Below the pieces are notes generated by a model. The model was not told where the DNA came from. It saw nothing but the letters and a program-made list of their open reading frames with translations, and ran no database searches. From Mycolicibacterium moriokaense (GTDB lineage Bacteria; Actinomycetota; Actinomycetes; Mycobacteriales; Mycobacteriaceae), in assembly GCF_010726085.1 (NCBI RefSeq), contig NZ_AP022560.1:1674001-1738000 (forward strand): a DNA stretch of 64,000 nt. Direction: 5' to 3'. The position numbers and the translations under genes were made by a program. How positions within the stretch are numbered: the stretch's first letter is position 1; the number at the start of each line of letters is the position of its first letter. This document shows positions 25,911-34,226 of the stretch, piece by piece.

Positions 25911-25934
25911 CTTTACGTTGAGCGCCTCAAATGT
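25911..25934. promoter_or_regulatory. Operator-like repeat, copy 1 (CTTTAC-N11-CAAATGT)
   Basis: CTTTAC at 25911-25916, 11 nt, and CAAATGT at 25928-25934. The same two blocks with the same 11-nt spacing occur at 26829-26852, just before the TetR gene. It lies upstream of the phosphotransferase start (25865). A TetR binding site is the simplest reading; this is inference. Confidence 0.5.
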
Positions 25935-25948
25935 AATACGCTTCGTTG

Positions 25949-26259
25949 ATGGCCCCGTCGCTGACTTTCGGAGACATCGCCGACACGAGCCGCCCGCTCG
26001 CGATCCTCGTCAACGACTTCCCCGACACCCCGCACACCTGGCGGCACCTCGGTCCCGATCTCGCCGACCGCGGTGGCCTCGATGCAGCCGCCGCCGGTGC
26101 CGACGCTGTGCCTGCACGGCGCCGAGCTGCTCAGTGACGTGCCCACCCATCTACCCGCTGCGGGATCGAATTTCGAAATCGTCGACGGGGTAGGGCATTC
26201 CTGCTCTCGAACAGCCGGAGGTCATCGCCGCGAAGACCGCCGACTGGCTCGCTCGCTAG
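25949..26259 (+). pseudogene. Decayed alpha/beta hydrolase
   Basis: Three short pieces in three frames read as one alpha/beta hydrolase. The first (from 25949) has NDFPDTPHTWRHLGPDLADRG, the usual strand-3/helix-A region; the second (about 26085-26203) has PTLCLHGAELLSDV and EIVDGVGHS, the usual C-terminal strand and catalytic-histidine region; the third (26206-26259) has LEQPEVIAAKTADWLAR and a stop, the normal C-terminal helix. The middle of the protein, including the nucleophile, is missing. So there is an internal deletion and at least two frameshifts. Its stop interlocks with that of the convergent TetR gene. Confidence 0.75.
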
Positions 26260-26822
26260 CCGTTGACCACCCGCGGCAGCCTGCGACGCGACGGTCCCAG
26301 GCCCGCGGCGTGCCGTAGTTCGGCGAGGAACTGCTCGGGGGTGCCGCTGCCGATCAGATAGTGGCACACCGCGATTCGCACGACGGCCGCCGCCCCGACG
26401 TCGCTGTCGTCGCCGGGGATGATGCGGGCGACGCGCTCGTGGATGATCGGCAGCACTCGCTGCATCTGTTGCAGCACGTGCTCCGGTTCGATATCGGCGA
26501 GTGAGCCCAGCGAATAGGTGCTCTGAAATTCGACGATGAACCGCAGTGCGGCGTCGAGACGTTCATTCCCGGTGAGGCCGGTGATCGCCGCGGCGAGGCC
26601 CGCGTCGAAGTTGTCCTGTTCGTAGAGCGCGAACGCCTCGAGCAGCCCCTCCTTGGAGCCGAAGTAGCGATACAGCGTCGGACGCGACACCTTGGCCTCC
26701 GCCGCCACGTCCGAGAGCTGCAACTTGCGCCTGCCATCCCTGGCGAGCACGACGAAGGTGGCGGCGAGAATCCGTCGCCGCATCGGCAGGTCCGCATCGG
26801 CGGAAGGGCGAGAAGCCACCAT
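26256..26822 (-). CDS. TetR-family transcriptional regulator
   Basis: About 188 residues. The N-terminal helix-turn-helix reads LSDVAAEAKVSRPTLYRYFGSKEGLLEAF (PTLYRYF is the TetR recognition helix), followed by an all-helical ligand domain. The frame stays open to 26855, but the ATG at 26822 is preferred because the longer version would start inside the operator-like repeat at 26829-26852. It is divergent from the metal-dependent hydrolase gene and probably controls itself and the phosphotransferase gene, which carries the same repeat. The ligand is unknown. Confidence 0.87.
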   Translation of the reverse strand: MVASRPSADADLPMRRRILAATFVVLARDGRRKLQLSDVAAEAKVSRPTLYRYFGSKEGLLEAFALYEQDNFDAGLAAAITGLTGNERLDAALRFIVEFQSTYSLGSLADIEPEHVLQQMQRVLPIIHERVARIIPGDDSDVGAAAVVRIAVCHYLIGSGTPEQFLAELRHAAGLGPSRRRLPRVVNG

Positions 26823-26828
26823 CGCGTC

Positions 26829-26852
26829 CTTTACATCTAATGGTCCAAATGT
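26829..26852. promoter_or_regulatory. Operator-like repeat, copy 2 (CTTTAC-N11-CAAATGT)
   Basis: CTTTAC at 26829-26834 and CAAATGT at 26846-26852, separated by 11 nt as at 25911-25934. It lies 7 bp before the proposed TetR start, consistent with autorepression. Confidence 0.5.
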
Positions 26853-26945
26853 CACACTAACGCTATCCAGGGCCTCGGTGTCGGATACGCGACAAGTGAC
26901 ACTGTTGGTGCCAATGTTAAGCCCGCACAGGGGAGGTGGCGGCCG

Positions 26946-27884
26946 GTGACGGACCTGGTCGTTCGCAAGATCGCCTGGGAGTTCGACGAGTCGGTGCCGT
27001 TCAACTGGCAGCCGCAGAACCCAGCGTTCGGCCTGTTCTGCAATGCGTTCACGTTCATCGCCGTGCCGTTCGAGCGCTACATTGTCAGCGTCGTCCGCAG
27101 AGCCGAGGGCAAGCTCAGCGACGATCCCACGGTCGCTTCAGAAGCCGATGCGTTTCTGCGGCAGGAAGCGCAGCACGCCTCAGCGCACCGCAAGCACATG
27201 CTCGCCCTCGTGGCGCGCTACCCCGAACTGGAACGGTGCTACGAGGACGCCTGCGCCGCCTACGACCGACTCCTCGACGAGCAGCCAGTCGAGTTCCACG
27301 CCGCGTACATCGCCAACCTCGAGGCGACGTTCACGCCGCTGTTCAAAGTGCTTCTGGACAACCGTGATTCGCTGTTCACCGGGGGAGACTGGCGCGTCGC
27401 CTCGCTGATGATGTGGCACTTCGTCGAGGAGATCGAGCATCGCAGCTCCGGTCTGATCCTGTGCAGGCACATCAATCCCGACCCCTGGTATCGGGTCAAG
27501 CACATCAAGGGCACGTTCAGCCACGTCGGCTCCGTGATGGAGGAGATCGCGACCACGTTCGACGCCGTCGTTCCCTTCGACGATCGCGGTCTCTCGGCGG
27601 TCGAGCTGCTGTCCAAGGGATTTTTCACCCGCGAGTTCCGCAACCGGCTCCCCGGTCGCAAGCGGCGGCCGCGCACCGGCCCGCCCTCGCTGTTCGGGCC
27701 AGTCCCGACGATGCAGTTGGTGACGATGGCGTGGCGGCTGGCGCTGTCGCAGACCCCGCGCCACGACCCCGCCGATCAGCCGCTGCCGGATTGGGCCGAT
27801 ACCTGGATGCGCGAATACGACCGTGGTACCGATATGACGAAGTTCTTCGGATTCTCTGGTTCCGCCGGAACCGCAGAAAGGTAG
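26946..27884 (+). CDS. Metal-dependent hydrolase (PF10118-like)
   Basis: A 312-residue soluble, mainly helical protein. Two metal-binding segments are visible: EAQHASAHRKH near residue 76 and MWHFVEEIEHRSSG near residue 157, the paired E/H motifs of this ferritin-like family. Members are annotated metal-dependent hydrolases, with no firmly established reaction. The GTG start follows GGGGAGG at about 26930. It is followed 5 bp later by a gene in the same direction, so the two form an operon divergent from tetR. Confidence 0.78.
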   Translation: MTDLVVRKIAWEFDESVPFNWQPQNPAFGLFCNAFTFIAVPFERYIVSVVRRAEGKLSDDPTVASEADAFLRQEAQHASAHRKHMLALVARYPELERCYEDACAAYDRLLDEQPVEFHAAYIANLEATFTPLFKVLLDNRDSLFTGGDWRVASLMMWHFVEEIEHRSSGLILCRHINPDPWYRVKHIKGTFSHVGSVMEEIATTFDAVVPFDDRGLSAVELLSKGFFTREFRNRLPGRKRRPRTGPPSLFGPVPTMQLVTMAWRLALSQTPRHDPADQPLPDWADTWMREYDRGTDMTKFFGFSGSAGTAER

Positions 27885-27889
27885 CCGCA

Positions 27890-29053
27890 TTGCTGACGAC
27901 GAACTACGGCGCGCTGGTGCCGGAAGACGAACTCCTCACCCACCAGATCGTCGACACCTTCGCCACTGTCAGCCAGTCGGACCCCTCATGGACCGAGAAG
28001 ATCTGGACCATCGCCCACGCGAGGGACAACTCGCTGCAAGTGGTTCTCGGCGTCGGCAAGTACACCAACCGCGGCGTGTTCGACGGCGCCGCAGGAGTAT
28101 GCCGCGGCACCGAGCAGTGGACCGTGAGGGCCGGGCGCCGGTTGTCGTCAGACCCGTCCGGCACTCACGTCGGCCCCATCCACTACCGCGTGGTGGAGCC
28201 GTTGCGCACCATCCGGGTGAGTCTGGATGCGACGGAGCACGCCCCCATCGCGTTCGACGTCAAGCTGAGCGGGAGTTTTGATGCGGCGCTGGAGGATCCG
28301 TGGCCGGACCGCAGTCCCGACGGTTACCGCGTCACGCACAACGTGCTGCGGTATCACCAGATCGGGGTGGCCTCTGGGTGGGTGGAGGTCGAAGGCACAC
28401 GCGCCGAAATCAAAGCCGACGAATGGATTTCGATCCGGGACCATTCGTGGGGACTGCGGCCGGGGGTCGGTAAGCCTATTCCGGGACTGCCCCGAGGGGG
28501 CAGGAAGATCAAGCAGATGTTCATGACGTGGCTGCCGATGATGATGACGCGTCAGGACGGGTCGACGTACTCGCTGTTCGTCATGTACCAGGAGGAGCGT
28601 GGCGACGGGTTCCTCGAGATCCGTTCGCAGGCAGAGCAACAGAACTACGACGGCAGCTCGCACCGTTTCGCGTCGGTTGAACAGGACCTGTATTTCCAGG
28701 ACGACAACCGTCGATTCACCCACGGCACCGTGACGCTCGTCGATTCCGACGGGTCCAAACGTCCGCTCAAGATTACGGCGGCGGGGCCCGGCGGCTTTCA
28801 TCTCGGCACCGCCGGCTACTACGGCTGGAACGACTGGGTGTACGGCCAGTGGGTCGGCGAACTCAGGGTCGAGGGCAACCACGTCGTCGACTGCCACAGA
28901 CCCGAGAAGGCACGCGAACTGCATCAGCTCCGGGATCTGCTGGTGCGTGTCGAGGATCCCGTCGAGGGGGGTGTCGGGTTGGGCAACGCCGAGACGTTCG
29001 CGCTCGGCGCGTTCCCCGAGCGGGGACTCACCGCCGAGAACTCATTTCTCTGA
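27890..29053 (+). CDS. Hypothetical protein, DUF7064-like (possible lipocalin/AttH-type fold)
   Basis: A 387-residue protein with no signal peptide or membrane segment. The conserved stretch ISIRDHSWGLRPG near residue 180 and W/G-rich beta segments (AGYYGWNDWVYGQW) recall a family of beta-rich actinobacterial proteins (DUF7064/7065) with a possible AttH or CrtC-like fold. Function is unknown. Translation seems to start at TTG 27890, 5 bp after the hydrolase stop, with AAAGG from the end of that gene as ribosome binding site. Its place in the operon suggests a joint role with the metal-dependent hydrolase, possibly on lipids or steroids; that is inference. Confidence 0.65.
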   Translation: MLTTNYGALVPEDELLTHQIVDTFATVSQSDPSWTEKIWTIAHARDNSLQVVLGVGKYTNRGVFDGAAGVCRGTEQWTVRAGRRLSSDPSGTHVGPIHYRVVEPLRTIRVSLDATEHAPIAFDVKLSGSFDAALEDPWPDRSPDGYRVTHNVLRYHQIGVASGWVEVEGTRAEIKADEWISIRDHSWGLRPGVGKPIPGLPRGGRKIKQMFMTWLPMMMTRQDGSTYSLFVMYQEERGDGFLEIRSQAEQQNYDGSSHRFASVEQDLYFQDDNRRFTHGTVTLVDSDGSKRPLKITAAGPGGFHLGTAGYYGWNDWVYGQWVGELRVEGNHVVDCHRPEKARELHQLRDLLVRVEDPVEGGVGLGNAETFALGAFPERGLTAENSFL

Positions 29054-29106
29054 GCGGCCTAGCCGCGGTCAACTTTGACGGCCGTGCGCCCATGCTGAGT
29101 ATTGTG

Positions 29107-29112
29107 TACTAT
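29107..29112 (+). promoter_or_regulatory. Leaderless -10 element of the Fe-S protein gene (TACTAT)
   Basis: TACTAT is followed by 7 nt and the ATG at 29120; no ribosome binding site is visible. Confidence 0.55.
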
Positions 29113-29119
29113 ACCTAGC

Positions 29120-30154
29120 ATGACCCAGAGCATCCCCGCGCGACTGGCCGACCATCCGACGGTGCGCAAGGTGCGAGCCCGCAAGACGGTGAAGCCCGGG
29201 GTGATCGACGCCGAATGGCTGCGGCAGGTATGCCTGGATGCGGGTGTCGACGACGTCGCGTTCGCGAGCGTCGACAATCCCGAGCTGGCCTCCGAGCGTG
29301 AACACGTCGAAGGCGCACTGCCCGGTGCTGCGAGCTACATCTCGCTGGTGGTGAAGATGAACCGCGACAACGTCCGGTCGACGGCGCGCAGCGTGGCCAA
29401 TCAGGAGTTCCACCGCAGCGGCGAGATCATGAACGAGGCCGCACACCGGATCACCCGTGCGCTGGAGGACGCCGGCTACCGGGCCATCAACCCGTCGATG
29501 TCGTTCCCGATGGAAATGGACAGGTTCCCGGGCCGCATCTGGGTGGTGGCGCACAAACCCGTCGCCGTCGCGGCCGGGTTGGGCGTGATGGGGATCCACC
29601 GCAACGTGATCCACCCGAAGTTCGGCAACTTCATTCTTCTCGGCACGGTTCTGGTCGCGGCGCCGATCAGTGAATACGGTGAACCGCTGGACTACTCGCC
29701 GTGTCTGGAATGCAAGCTCTGCGTGGCGGCCTGCCCGGTTGGGGCGATCAAGAAGGACGGGGAGTTCGACTTCCTCGCGTGCTCGGTGCACAACTATCGC
29801 GAGTTCATGGGCGGTTTCACCGACTGGGTGCAGACAATCGCCGACAGTGAGGACGCCGCCGACTTCCGTTCGCGGGTAAGCGATTCCGAGAACGCCTCGA
29901 TGTGGCAGAGCCTGTCGTTCAAGGCCAACTACAAAGCGGCGTACTGCCTGGCGGTGTGTCCGGCGGGTGAGGACGTCATCGAGCCCTACCTCGACAACCG
30001 CAAGAGCTTCATGGACCTTGTCCTCAAGCCGCTGCAGGAGAAGAAGGAGACGCTCTACGTGCTGCCGAACTCGGCGGCCATGGAGCACGCCGAACGTCGA
30101 TTCCCGCACAAACAGGTCAAGGTCGTCGACAGCGGAATCGCCGGCGTGAAATAA
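29120..30154 (+). CDS. 4Fe-4S binding protein, QueG/reductive-dehalogenase-like
   Basis: A 344-residue cytoplasmic protein. The C-terminal half has a ferredoxin-type cluster motif CLECKLCVAACPVG near residue 195 and a second cysteine pair in YCLAVCPAGE near residue 280, the two-cluster arrangement seen in epoxyqueuosine reductase and reductive dehalogenases. The N-terminal half lacks clear signatures. It may be a cobalamin-dependent reductase, but no B12-binding motif was identified, so this is only a structural analogy. The start is set by the leaderless -10 element. Confidence 0.7.
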   Translation: MTQSIPARLADHPTVRKVRARKTVKPGVIDAEWLRQVCLDAGVDDVAFASVDNPELASEREHVEGALPGAASYISLVVKMNRDNVRSTARSVANQEFHRSGEIMNEAAHRITRALEDAGYRAINPSMSFPMEMDRFPGRIWVVAHKPVAVAAGLGVMGIHRNVIHPKFGNFILLGTVLVAAPISEYGEPLDYSPCLECKLCVAACPVGAIKKDGEFDFLACSVHNYREFMGGFTDWVQTIADSEDAADFRSRVSDSENASMWQSLSFKANYKAAYCLAVCPAGEDVIEPYLDNRKSFMDLVLKPLQEKKETLYVLPNSAAMEHAERRFPHKQVKVVDSGIAGVK

Positions 30155-30183
30155 ATCCGTCGCACCCCGACGTTTGCGAGAGC

Positions 30184-30918
30184 ATGAAGATCGTCGAGGT
30201 GGCGGCGTTGCGCGCCATGTTCATTCGCCGCTTGGCGATCGGCATTGCTGTGGTGGCATTTTCGGGTGTGACGCTGGTCGCAGGTGCGACGGGTGTGGCC
30301 GTGGCCCAGGGTCCTGATTGTCCCGATGTGCAGGTCGTGTTCGCGCGGGGTACCGGCGAGCCGGCCGGAGCGGGGCGGGTGGGCGATGCGTTCGTCGAAG
30401 CGTTGCGGCCACTGGTGCCGGGTAAAACGGTGTCGGTGTACGCCGTCAACTATCCGGCCACGCTGGACTTCATGAGGGCGGCGGACGGCGCCAACGACGC
30501 AAGCGCGTTCGTCCAGAACACCGCCGTGAACTGCCCCGACACCAAGATCGTGCTCGGGGGTTACTCGCAGGGCGCCGCGGTGGTCGACATCATCACGGTG
30601 GCTGCGACGCCGACGCTGTCCTTCGTCAACCCGATGCCGCCCGCTGTCGCCGATCACGTCGCGGCTGTCGCGGTGTTCGGCAATCCGTCGATCAAACTGC
30701 TCGGCGGACCGTTGACCACGCTCAGCCCGCAGTACGGCTACAAGACCATCGACCTGTGCAACGGCGGCGATCCGGTGTGCTCCAGCGGCGACGACCGACC
30801 CGCGCACAGTCACTACGTCGAGGCCGGATTAACAACGCAGGCAGCGCAATTCGTGGCCAGCCGACTGGCCACCGAGGCGCCGATCAGCACGCTCGCGGCC
30901 CCGACGCACAGGTACTAG
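30184..30918 (+). CDS. Cutinase-family serine esterase, secreted
   Basis: A 244-residue exported esterase. After a signal segment (about residues 14-41) comes the cutinase domain: [16 protein letters not shown], nucleophile GGYSQGA, aspartate in [10 protein letters not shown] and histidine in HSHYVEAG. Four cysteines should form the two usual disulphides. Mycobacterial cutinase-like proteins hydrolyse lipid esters or phospholipids outside the cell. ATG 30184 follows GAGAG; a second ATG at 30217 would give a more compact signal peptide. The stop overlaps the stop region of the convergent pth by 4 bp. Confidence 0.88.
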   Translation: MKIVEVAALRAMFIRRLAIGIAVVAFSGVTLVAGATGVAVAQGPDCPDVQVVFARGTGEPAGAGRVGDAFVEALRPLVPGKTVSVYAVNYPATLDFMRAADGANDASAFVQNTAVNCPDTKIVLGGYSQGAAVVDIITVAATPTLSFVNPMPPAVADHVAAVAVFGNPSIKLLGGPLTTLSPQYGYKTIDLCNGGDPVCSSGDDRPAHSHYVEAGLTTQAAQFVASRLATEAPISTLAAPTHRY

Positions 30919-31493
30919 CCCCAGGCGTGCACCGTGTTCTGCGCCGGTTCCAACCCCTGCGACAGCAGTAGCTCGGTCGCGTCGGCGGCCTGCTCGCAAA
31001 TCGTCGGCACCTCTTTCCACTCGGCGGAGGTGAAGGTGCCGAGCACGAACGCCGCGCCCTCCATCCGGCCCGGCGGACGGCCGATTCCGATGCGCACCCG
31101 TTGAAAGTCGTTGGTGCCCAACGCAGATCCCACCGACCGCAGGCCGTTGTGGCCTGCCACGCCGCCGCCGAACTTCAGCCGGATCCGCCCGAACTCGATG
31201 TCGAGCTCGTCGTGCACGACGATGATGTCCGCGGGCGCGATCGAATAGAACTTCGCCAACGGCGCCACCTGGCGTCCGGACTCGTTCATGTAGCAGCGCG
31301 GTTTCGCGAGCACCACCGAACGGCCGCCGAGCCGACCGGTGACCACCTCGGCCCCCGACTTCTTGTGCACCTTGAAGCCCGAGCCGATGCGATCGGCCAG
31401 GATGTCGGCGACGAGGAAACCGAGGTTGTGCCGCGTCGTGGCGTATTGCGGACCGGGATTGCCGAGGCCGACCACGAGTTGAGGCTCGGCCAT
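30915..31493 (-). CDS. pth: Peptidyl-tRNA hydrolase
   Basis: A 192-residue enzyme that releases peptides from prematurely dissociated peptidyl-tRNA. Family motifs are [22 protein letters not shown] with the catalytic histidine near residue 22, [29 protein letters not shown] and GHNGLRS. It corresponds to Rv1014c. It lies 6 bp behind rplY on the same strand, forming an rplY-pth operon as in other actinobacteria. Confidence 0.95.
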   Translation of the reverse strand: MAEPQLVVGLGNPGPQYATTRHNLGFLVADILADRIGSGFKVHKKSGAEVVTGRLGGRSVVLAKPRCYMNESGRQVAPLAKFYSIAPADIIVVHDELDIEFGRIRLKFGGGVAGHNGLRSVGSALGTNDFQRVRIGIGRPPGRMEGAAFVLGTFTSAEWKEVPTICEQAADATELLLSQGLEPAQNTVHAWG

Positions 31494-31499
31494 GTCGAA

Positions 31500-32174
31500 C
31501 TACTCCGATTCCGCGGCGGGTGCCTCTTCGCCTTCGCCCGCTTCTGCGGCCGCCTCGCCCTCGGGAGCTTCGCCCTCGGCCTCGCCCTCGGCGCCGGCAC
31601 CCTCGGCCTCGAGATCCTCGGCGGTCGGGGCGGCCACAACGTTGACGACCAGTGTCTCGGGATCGGAGACCAGCGAGACACCCTGGGGCAGCTCGATCGA
31701 ACCCGCGGTGAACTGGGTGCCGATCTCGGCGCCCTCGACCGACACGGTGAGGTGCTCGGGGATGGACTGCACGTCGGCCTCGACGGTGATGGTGTTCGCG
31801 TCCTGGGTGACCAGGCTGCCCGAGATCGCCTCGCCCTCCACGATGACGTTGACCTCCACGGTCACCTTCTCGCCGCGGCGCACGACCAGCAGGTCGGCGT
31901 GGGTGATGGTGCGGCGGATCGGGTGGATGTCGAGCGACTTGGTCAGCGCCAGCTGCTCCTTGCCCTCGATGTCGAGGGTGAGCACCGCGTTGGTGCCGGA
32001 GTGACGCAGCACCGCGGCGAAGTCGTGGGCGTTGAGCTCGAGATGCTGCGGATCGCTGCCGTGGCCATAAAGGACCGCGACCACCTTGCCGTCGCGTCGT
32101 GCGCGCCGCGAGGCGCCCTTGCCGGTTTGCTTGCGGACCGCGGCGGCGAGGTTGTTCGGTGCGTTCTTGGCCAT
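31500..32174 (-). CDS. rplY: 50S ribosomal protein L25 (general stress protein Ctc type)
   Basis: A 224-residue L25 of the long Ctc type: a 5S rRNA-binding N-terminal domain (to about residue 95) with [20 protein letters not shown], then the TL5-like C-terminal beta domain, and an acidic Glu/Ala-rich tail (about 185-224) that is probably disordered. It corresponds to Rv1015c. The ATG 32174 (MAKN) follows AGGAG with a 9-nt spacer. The leader carries an inverted repeat at 32246-32267. Confidence 0.95.
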   Translation of the reverse strand: MAKNAPNNLAAAVRKQTGKGASRRARRDGKVVAVLYGHGSDPQHLELNAHDFAAVLRHSGTNAVLTLDIEGKEQLALTKSLDIHPIRRTITHADLLVVRRGEKVTVEVNVIVEGEAISGSLVTQDANTITVEADVQSIPEHLTVSVEGAEIGTQFTAGSIELPQGVSLVSDPETLVVNVVAAPTAEDLEAEGAGAEGEAEGEAPEGEAAAEAGEGEEAPAAESE

Positions 32175-32245
32175 TGGGTTCTGCTCCTGTCGTGTTCTGA
32201 GCACGGCCAGGGCGACATCCCTCGAAGAAGGTTCGCGTCGATAAC

Positions 32246-32267
32246 GGTGACCTGATGCTCGGTCACC
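32246..32267. promoter_or_regulatory. Inverted repeat in the rplY leader
   Basis: GGTGACC at 32246-32252 and GGTCACC at 32261-32267 form a perfect 7-bp stem with an 8-nt loop, 72 bp before the rplY start. It could be an RNA hairpin used in autogenous control of L25 or a protein operator. No gene lies in this 143-bp interval. Confidence 0.4.
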
Positions 32268-32317
32268 CTCGCCGTGATTAGTAGCCAGGGTAGCCGGAGC
32301 TGCTGCTCAAGCCCAAA

Positions 32318-33187
32318 TCAGAGGGGGAACGTGGTGCCCGTGAGCTGCTCGGACAACTCCCACAACCCGGCGGCCGTCGCTGAGTCGCGCGCCGCCGGAC
32401 TGCGAAACGGGGTCGGGCCGGTCGGGCCCCACATCGTGTACTTCGGCCCGATGAACGAGTCACCGGGAAGATCCTTGGCCACCGCGTACAGCGTCTGGCG
32501 GGCGCCGAAGTCGGCGTCGGTGGCGAACTTGTTGCCGAACGTCGCGAAGGCGTCGCCGAGCTTGCGGCCGGTTTGGCCCTGCAGGTTGGTCGCCGAATAG
32601 CCGGGATGGGCGGCATGCGCCTTCACCGGCGACCCCGCCGCGTTCAGCCGACGCTGCAACTCGCTGGTGAACAGCAGGTTGGCCAGCTTGGACTGGGCGT
32701 ATGCGCGCCACGGGGAATAGGGCCTTGCCTTCCAGTTCAGGTCCTTGAGGTTGATCCGGCCGAGCAGATGCAGCCCCGAGGACACGGTTACCACGCGGTC
32801 GGTGATCTTCGGCAGCAGCAGGTTTGTCAGAGCGAAGTGGCCCAGATGGTTGGTGCCGATTTGGCTCTCGAACCCGTCGACGGTCAGCGCGTACGGCACG
32901 GCCATGATGCCGGCGTTGTTCACCAGCACGTCGACGTTGTCGACGCCTTCGGCGAACGCGCGCACCGACGCCAGGTCCTGCAGGTCGAGTTTGCGAACCT
33001 CGACATCACCTGTCATGGATGCGGCGGCCTCGTCGCCCTTGGTCTTGTTGCGCACGGCCAGGATCGTCTTCGCGCCGACGCGGGCCAACTCACGCGCGGT
33101 GACGAGGCCCAGTCCGCTGTTGGCCCCGGTCACGATGACGGTACGGCCGGCGAAGGAGGGTAGATCGGCGGCGGTCCACTCAGTCAT
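32318..33187 (-). CDS. Short-chain dehydrogenase/reductase, retinol-dehydrogenase-like
   Basis: About 289 residues. The NAD(P)-binding motif is TGANSGLG near residue 20, followed by NNAG near 88 and the catalytic YAQSK with a serine upstream (VTVSSG). Members act on diverse alcohols and ketones; the substrate is unknown. ATG 33187 is chosen because TAGGGT lies 7 nt upstream. It is not part of the M. tuberculosis order between rplY and lpqT, so together with the next gene it is an insertion. Confidence 0.87.
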   Translation of the reverse strand: MTEWTAADLPSFAGRTVIVTGANSGLGLVTARELARVGAKTILAVRNKTKGDEAAASMTGDVEVRKLDLQDLASVRAFAEGVDNVDVLVNNAGIMAVPYALTVDGFESQIGTNHLGHFALTNLLLPKITDRVVTVSSGLHLLGRINLKDLNWKARPYSPWRAYAQSKLANLLFTSELQRRLNAAGSPVKAHAAHPGYSATNLQGQTGRKLGDAFATFGNKFATDADFGARQTLYAVAKDLPGDSFIGPKYTMWGPTGPTPFRSPAARDSATAAGLWELSEQLTGTTFPL

Positions 33188-33194
33188 GCGGACC

Positions 33195-33200
33195 ACCCTA
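33195..33200 (-). promoter_or_regulatory. Leaderless -10 element of the SDR gene (TAGGGT)
   Basis: On the minus strand TAGGGT is followed by 7 nt and the ATG at 33187. The palindrome at 33215-33271 lies where a -35 region would be. Confidence 0.5.
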
Positions 33201-33214
33201 CGGACACCACTCGC

Positions 33215-33271
33215 CGAAATGGCATTCCAGCAGCAAAAGTTCGAGTGACGGCCTGCTGGAATGCAATTTCG
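33215..33271. repeat. Palindrome family C, left copy
   Basis: Arms 33215-33233 and 33253-33271 pair over 19 bp with one mismatch; the arm contains GCATTCCAGCAG. It lies between two divergent gene starts, a place where a terminator would not be expected. The copy at 34160-34220 is nearly the same sequence in reverse orientation. Confidence 0.8.
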
Positions 33272-33306
33272 CGGGCGATGTCGGTGCGAGTCTGCAACAT
33301 CTCGCC

Positions 33307-34152
33307 ATGGGGGAGGTATTTATCGGCACCGAAGCCGTCGCGCGCGGCACGGTGACTCGACATGAGCTCGCGCGGTGGCACCGGCCGTTGTATCCGAACG
33401 TGTATGCGCCCAGGTGGCACGACCTGTCACTCACCGATCGGGCTACTGGAGCGTGGCTGTGGTCAAAGCGGGCCGCGATAATCACCGGCGTGGCCGCGTC
33501 GGCATTGCACGGCGCGGGGTGGGTCGACGCGGATGTTGCTATCGAACTGCTCTACAACAGCGCGCGGCCGCCGGCGGGCATCGTGACGCGCAATGAGCGG
33601 ATCTCGGACGACGAGTTCACCTGGTCGGGGATTCCCATCGCGACTCCTGCGCGCACCGCGTTCGATCTAGGCCGCTTCTTGGACCGCGGCGAGGCCATCG
33701 CTCGCATGGATGCCTTGATGCGTGCGAGGCCGTTTTCTGAGGAAGAGGTCCTACTTTTGGCCAAGCGGTATCGCGGCGCGCGGGGCGTGAAGCTACTCAA
33801 GGAGGCGCTGACGCTCGTGGACGGGGGTGCCGCTTCCCCGCGGGAGACATGGCTGCGACTCCTCTATATCGATGCACATCTCCCGCGGCCGTCCACGCAG
33901 ATACCGATCCTCGATCGCAACGGGAAAGTGCTTCGCACCGTCGATATGGGTTGGGAGGAGTTCATGGTCGTCGCCGAGTACGACGGTGAGCAGCATCAGA
34001 CATCGCGCGTGCAATACGTGAAGGACCAACGCGTCATACCGTTGATAGAGAGTCTCGGCTGGATCGTCCTTCGCGTCATCAAGGAGGACCACCCCAAAGA
34101 CATTGTCCGACGGGCCTGGAACGCGATGGCTTCCCGTGGCTGGCGGCCTTGA
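33307..34152 (+). CDS. AbiEi-like / DUF559 protein with predicted PD-(D/E)xK nuclease domain
   Basis: A 281-residue protein. The N-terminal half (about 1-140) resembles the AbiEi antitoxin-like DNA-binding part (VTRHELARWHRPLYPNVY, then TGVAASALHGAGW). The C-terminal half resembles DUF559/Vsr-type nucleases: Glu180, Asp213 in TVDMGW, Glu224-Tyr-Asp226-Gly and His230 in EYDGEQH, then a Trp-rich strand GWIVLRV. Such proteins are multicopy in mycobacteria, with no proven role. No toxin gene partner is adjacent. The gene is bracketed by two inverted copies of a palindrome (35 bp upstream and 7 bp downstream), which looks like a mobile or domesticated cassette. Confidence 0.8.
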   Translation: MGEVFIGTEAVARGTVTRHELARWHRPLYPNVYAPRWHDLSLTDRATGAWLWSKRAAIITGVAASALHGAGWVDADVAIELLYNSARPPAGIVTRNERISDDEFTWSGIPIATPARTAFDLGRFLDRGEAIARMDALMRARPFSEEEVLLLAKRYRGARGVKLLKEALTLVDGGAASPRETWLRLLYIDAHLPRPSTQIPILDRNGKVLRTVDMGWEEFMVVAEYDGEQHQTSRVQYVKDQRVIPLIESLGWIVLRVIKEDHPKDIVRRAWNAMASRGWRP

Positions 34153-34159
34153 TTCCGAT

Positions 34160-34220
34160 CGCGAAATTGCATTCCAGCAGGCCGCTACTCGTGCTTTCGC
34201 TGCTGGAATTCCATTTCGCG
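34160..34220. repeat. Palindrome family C, right copy (inverted)
   Basis: Arms 34160-34180 and 34200-34220 pair over 21 bp with two mismatches. Its reverse complement matches the left copy at 33215-33271 over most of the length, including the asymmetric loop. It lies between the nuclease gene stop and the convergent lpqT stop and could also act as a terminator. Confidence 0.8.
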
Positions 34221-34226
34221 ACAACG

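Noticed and set aside
33307..34152. Nuclease gene as part of a two-gene type IV toxin-antitoxin system
   Set aside because: No AbiEii-type nucleotidyltransferase toxin gene is adjacent; only the N-terminal domain resembles AbiEi.
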